A stretch of DNA of 22,449 nucleotides from Bacillota bacterium. GTDB lineage: Bacteria > Bacillota > Clostridia > Christensenellales > CAG-138. Both the position numbers and the translations under genes were made by a program. Below, in pieces: positions 21,651 through 22,449 of the stretch. Location of the stretch: assembly GCA_023409435.1 (NCBI GenBank), contig JAEYHP010000053.1, positions 1 to 22,449 of the forward strand, written 5' to 3'. How positions within the stretch are numbered: the first letter of the stretch is position 1; each line of letters opens with the position of its first letter. A model generated the notes under the pieces. It did not search any database, was not told the origin of the DNA, and was given only the letters and a program-made list of their open reading frames with translations.

Positions 21651-22400
21651 ATGGCATTTCTAACGGTGACGGGCATTGTCACGCGCTATGCCAATTACAG
21701 GGACAATGACAGGATACTGACCCTCTTTACAAGGGAAATGGGCCGTGTCGATGCAAAAGCAAGGGGCTGCCGCAAGCAGAAAAGCCCTTTGCTTGCCTGC
21801 GCCCAGCCGTTTGTGTACGGGGAATACCAGCTCTTTTCCTCCAAGGACCGCTTTGTTGTGGACCAGTGCGATATTAGGGAAACGTTCTATCCCCTGCGGG
21901 AGGATATCGGGAAATTTACGGCGGCAAACGTCATGCTCTCGCTCTCTGGCACAGGCGTGCAGGAACGCCAGCCCAATGAAGAGCTTTTCTTGCTTTTGTA
22001 CCACTGCCTGAGCTTTCTTAGCTACGGGGAGAGCGAGCCGATCGATCTTGCGCTGTGCTTTACTTCCCGCTATTTTGAGGCGATCGGTTTTAAGCCCGCC
22101 ATCACGTCCTGCGCGCTGTGCGAAGACGATCTTCGTACGCACAGGGAACTGAAGTTTCATGCGCAGTCGGGCGGGGCTTTATGTTTAAACTGCGCCCGGA
22201 GGGAAAACATCGGAGAAAGCGTATCCGGTTTAACGCTTGAGGCCATGCGCCGGATGCTGCTTTTGAAGGATGCGGAGCTCGACCGCGTACAGCTGCCGAG
22301 GCAGGTTCGGCTGGAGCTTTTGGGTATTCTGGAATCGTACTGCGCCGCTATATTGGAGCGGGAAAACAAGCCGCTTTCGGCGCTCCGGACATTGCTGTAA
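21651..22400 (+). CDS. recO: DNA repair protein RecO
   Basis: Recombination mediator of the RecFOR pathway that loads RecA on SSB-coated single strands. 249 residues from ATG 21651, with GGCGGGGGA just upstream; the frame is open to 21339 but the extra 104 residues have no RecO character and cross yqzL. The N-terminal OB-fold starts LTVTGIVTRYANYRDNDRILTLFTREMG, typical of RecO. A zinc finger is formed by Cys154, Cys157, Cys178 and Cys181 (CALC and CLNC). Follows era and yqzL as in Bacillus. Confidence 0.95.
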   Translation: MAFLTVTGIVTRYANYRDNDRILTLFTREMGRVDAKARGCRKQKSPLLACAQPFVYGEYQLFSSKDRFVVDQCDIRETFYPLREDIGKFTAANVMLSLSGTGVQERQPNEELFLLLYHCLSFLSYGESEPIDLALCFTSRYFEAIGFKPAITSCALCEDDLRTHRELKFHAQSGGALCLNCARRENIGESVSGLTLEAMRRMLLLKDAELDRVQLPRQVRLELLGILESYCAAILERENKPLSALRTLL

Positions 22401-22414
22401 GGCCATCCTTTGGC

Positions 22415-22435
22415 ATGCAGGATTTCCTGCATTTT
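22415..22435 (+). terminator. Intrinsic terminator of recO
   Basis: ATGCAGGA (22415-22422) and TCCTGCAT (22425-22432), then TTTTAC, 15 bases after the recO stop. The stem is short and the T-run is only four bases. Confidence 0.7.
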
Positions 22436-22449
22436 ACGAGTTTTCCGTT

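Overview
The window is a GC-rich chromosomal stretch from an endospore-forming Firmicute, most likely of class Clostridia. The evidence is the sporulation set (spoIIGA, sigE, sigG, yqfC, yqfD), the rplU-prp-rpmA operon with a Prp-cleavable L27, and the phoH-pgpH-ybeY-cdd-era-yqzL-recO cluster typical of Firmicutes. The order or genus cannot be fixed from sequence alone. No tRNA, rRNA, CRISPR array, transposase or phage gene was seen.

Layout. 1-1082: 3' part of an NADP-type isocitrate dehydrogenase. 1083-1643: noncoding spacer with hairpins and a diverged repeat. 1644-2807 (minus): secreted protein with three SH3b repeats and a BsuPI-like domain. 2990-4095: promoter, leader, rplU, prp, rpmA and terminator. 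4188-5459: protein with two HD domains, the second of HD-GYP type. 5528-8040: promoter, OmpR-type response regulator and PhoR-like sensor kinase. 8041-8462: a 396-bp structured repeat and a terminator. 8517-11126: promoter, a duplicated DUF1538 membrane protein and a tandem PII-like protein. 11127-11585: degenerate repeat, terminator and a Spo0A-type promoter. 11586-13104: spoIIGA-sigE. 13105-13672: second copy of the 396-bp repeat, inverted relative to the first and bracketed by matching hairpins. 13673-14446 (minus): sigG. 14716-22400: yqfC, yqfD, phoH, pgpH, ybeY, cdd, era, yqzL, recO and a terminator.

How the genes work together. SpoIIGA and pro-sigmaE form the mother-cell switch, sigG gives the late forespore sigma factor, and YqfC/YqfD are mother-cell sporulation proteins of the sigmaE regulon in Bacillus. 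PhoH, YbeY, Era and RecO are ribosome, RNA and repair housekeeping proteins; PgpH degrades c-di-AMP and Cdd salvages pyrimidines. Prp trims the N-terminal extension of L27 encoded by the next gene. The DUF1538 and PII-like genes are translationally coupled and look like a transporter with a dedicated PII-type regulator.

The least explained material is between the genes: a family of structured noncoding repeats (two near-full copies in inverted orientation, two diverged relatives) found just after gene ends. At two loci the repeat lies between two hairpins that match each other but not those at the other locus. This suggests insertion at, or duplication of, transcription terminators. The repeat pair also brackets the DUF1538-PII-spoIIGA-sigE block, and sigG next to it is inverted relative to the usual spoIIGA-sigE-sigG order.
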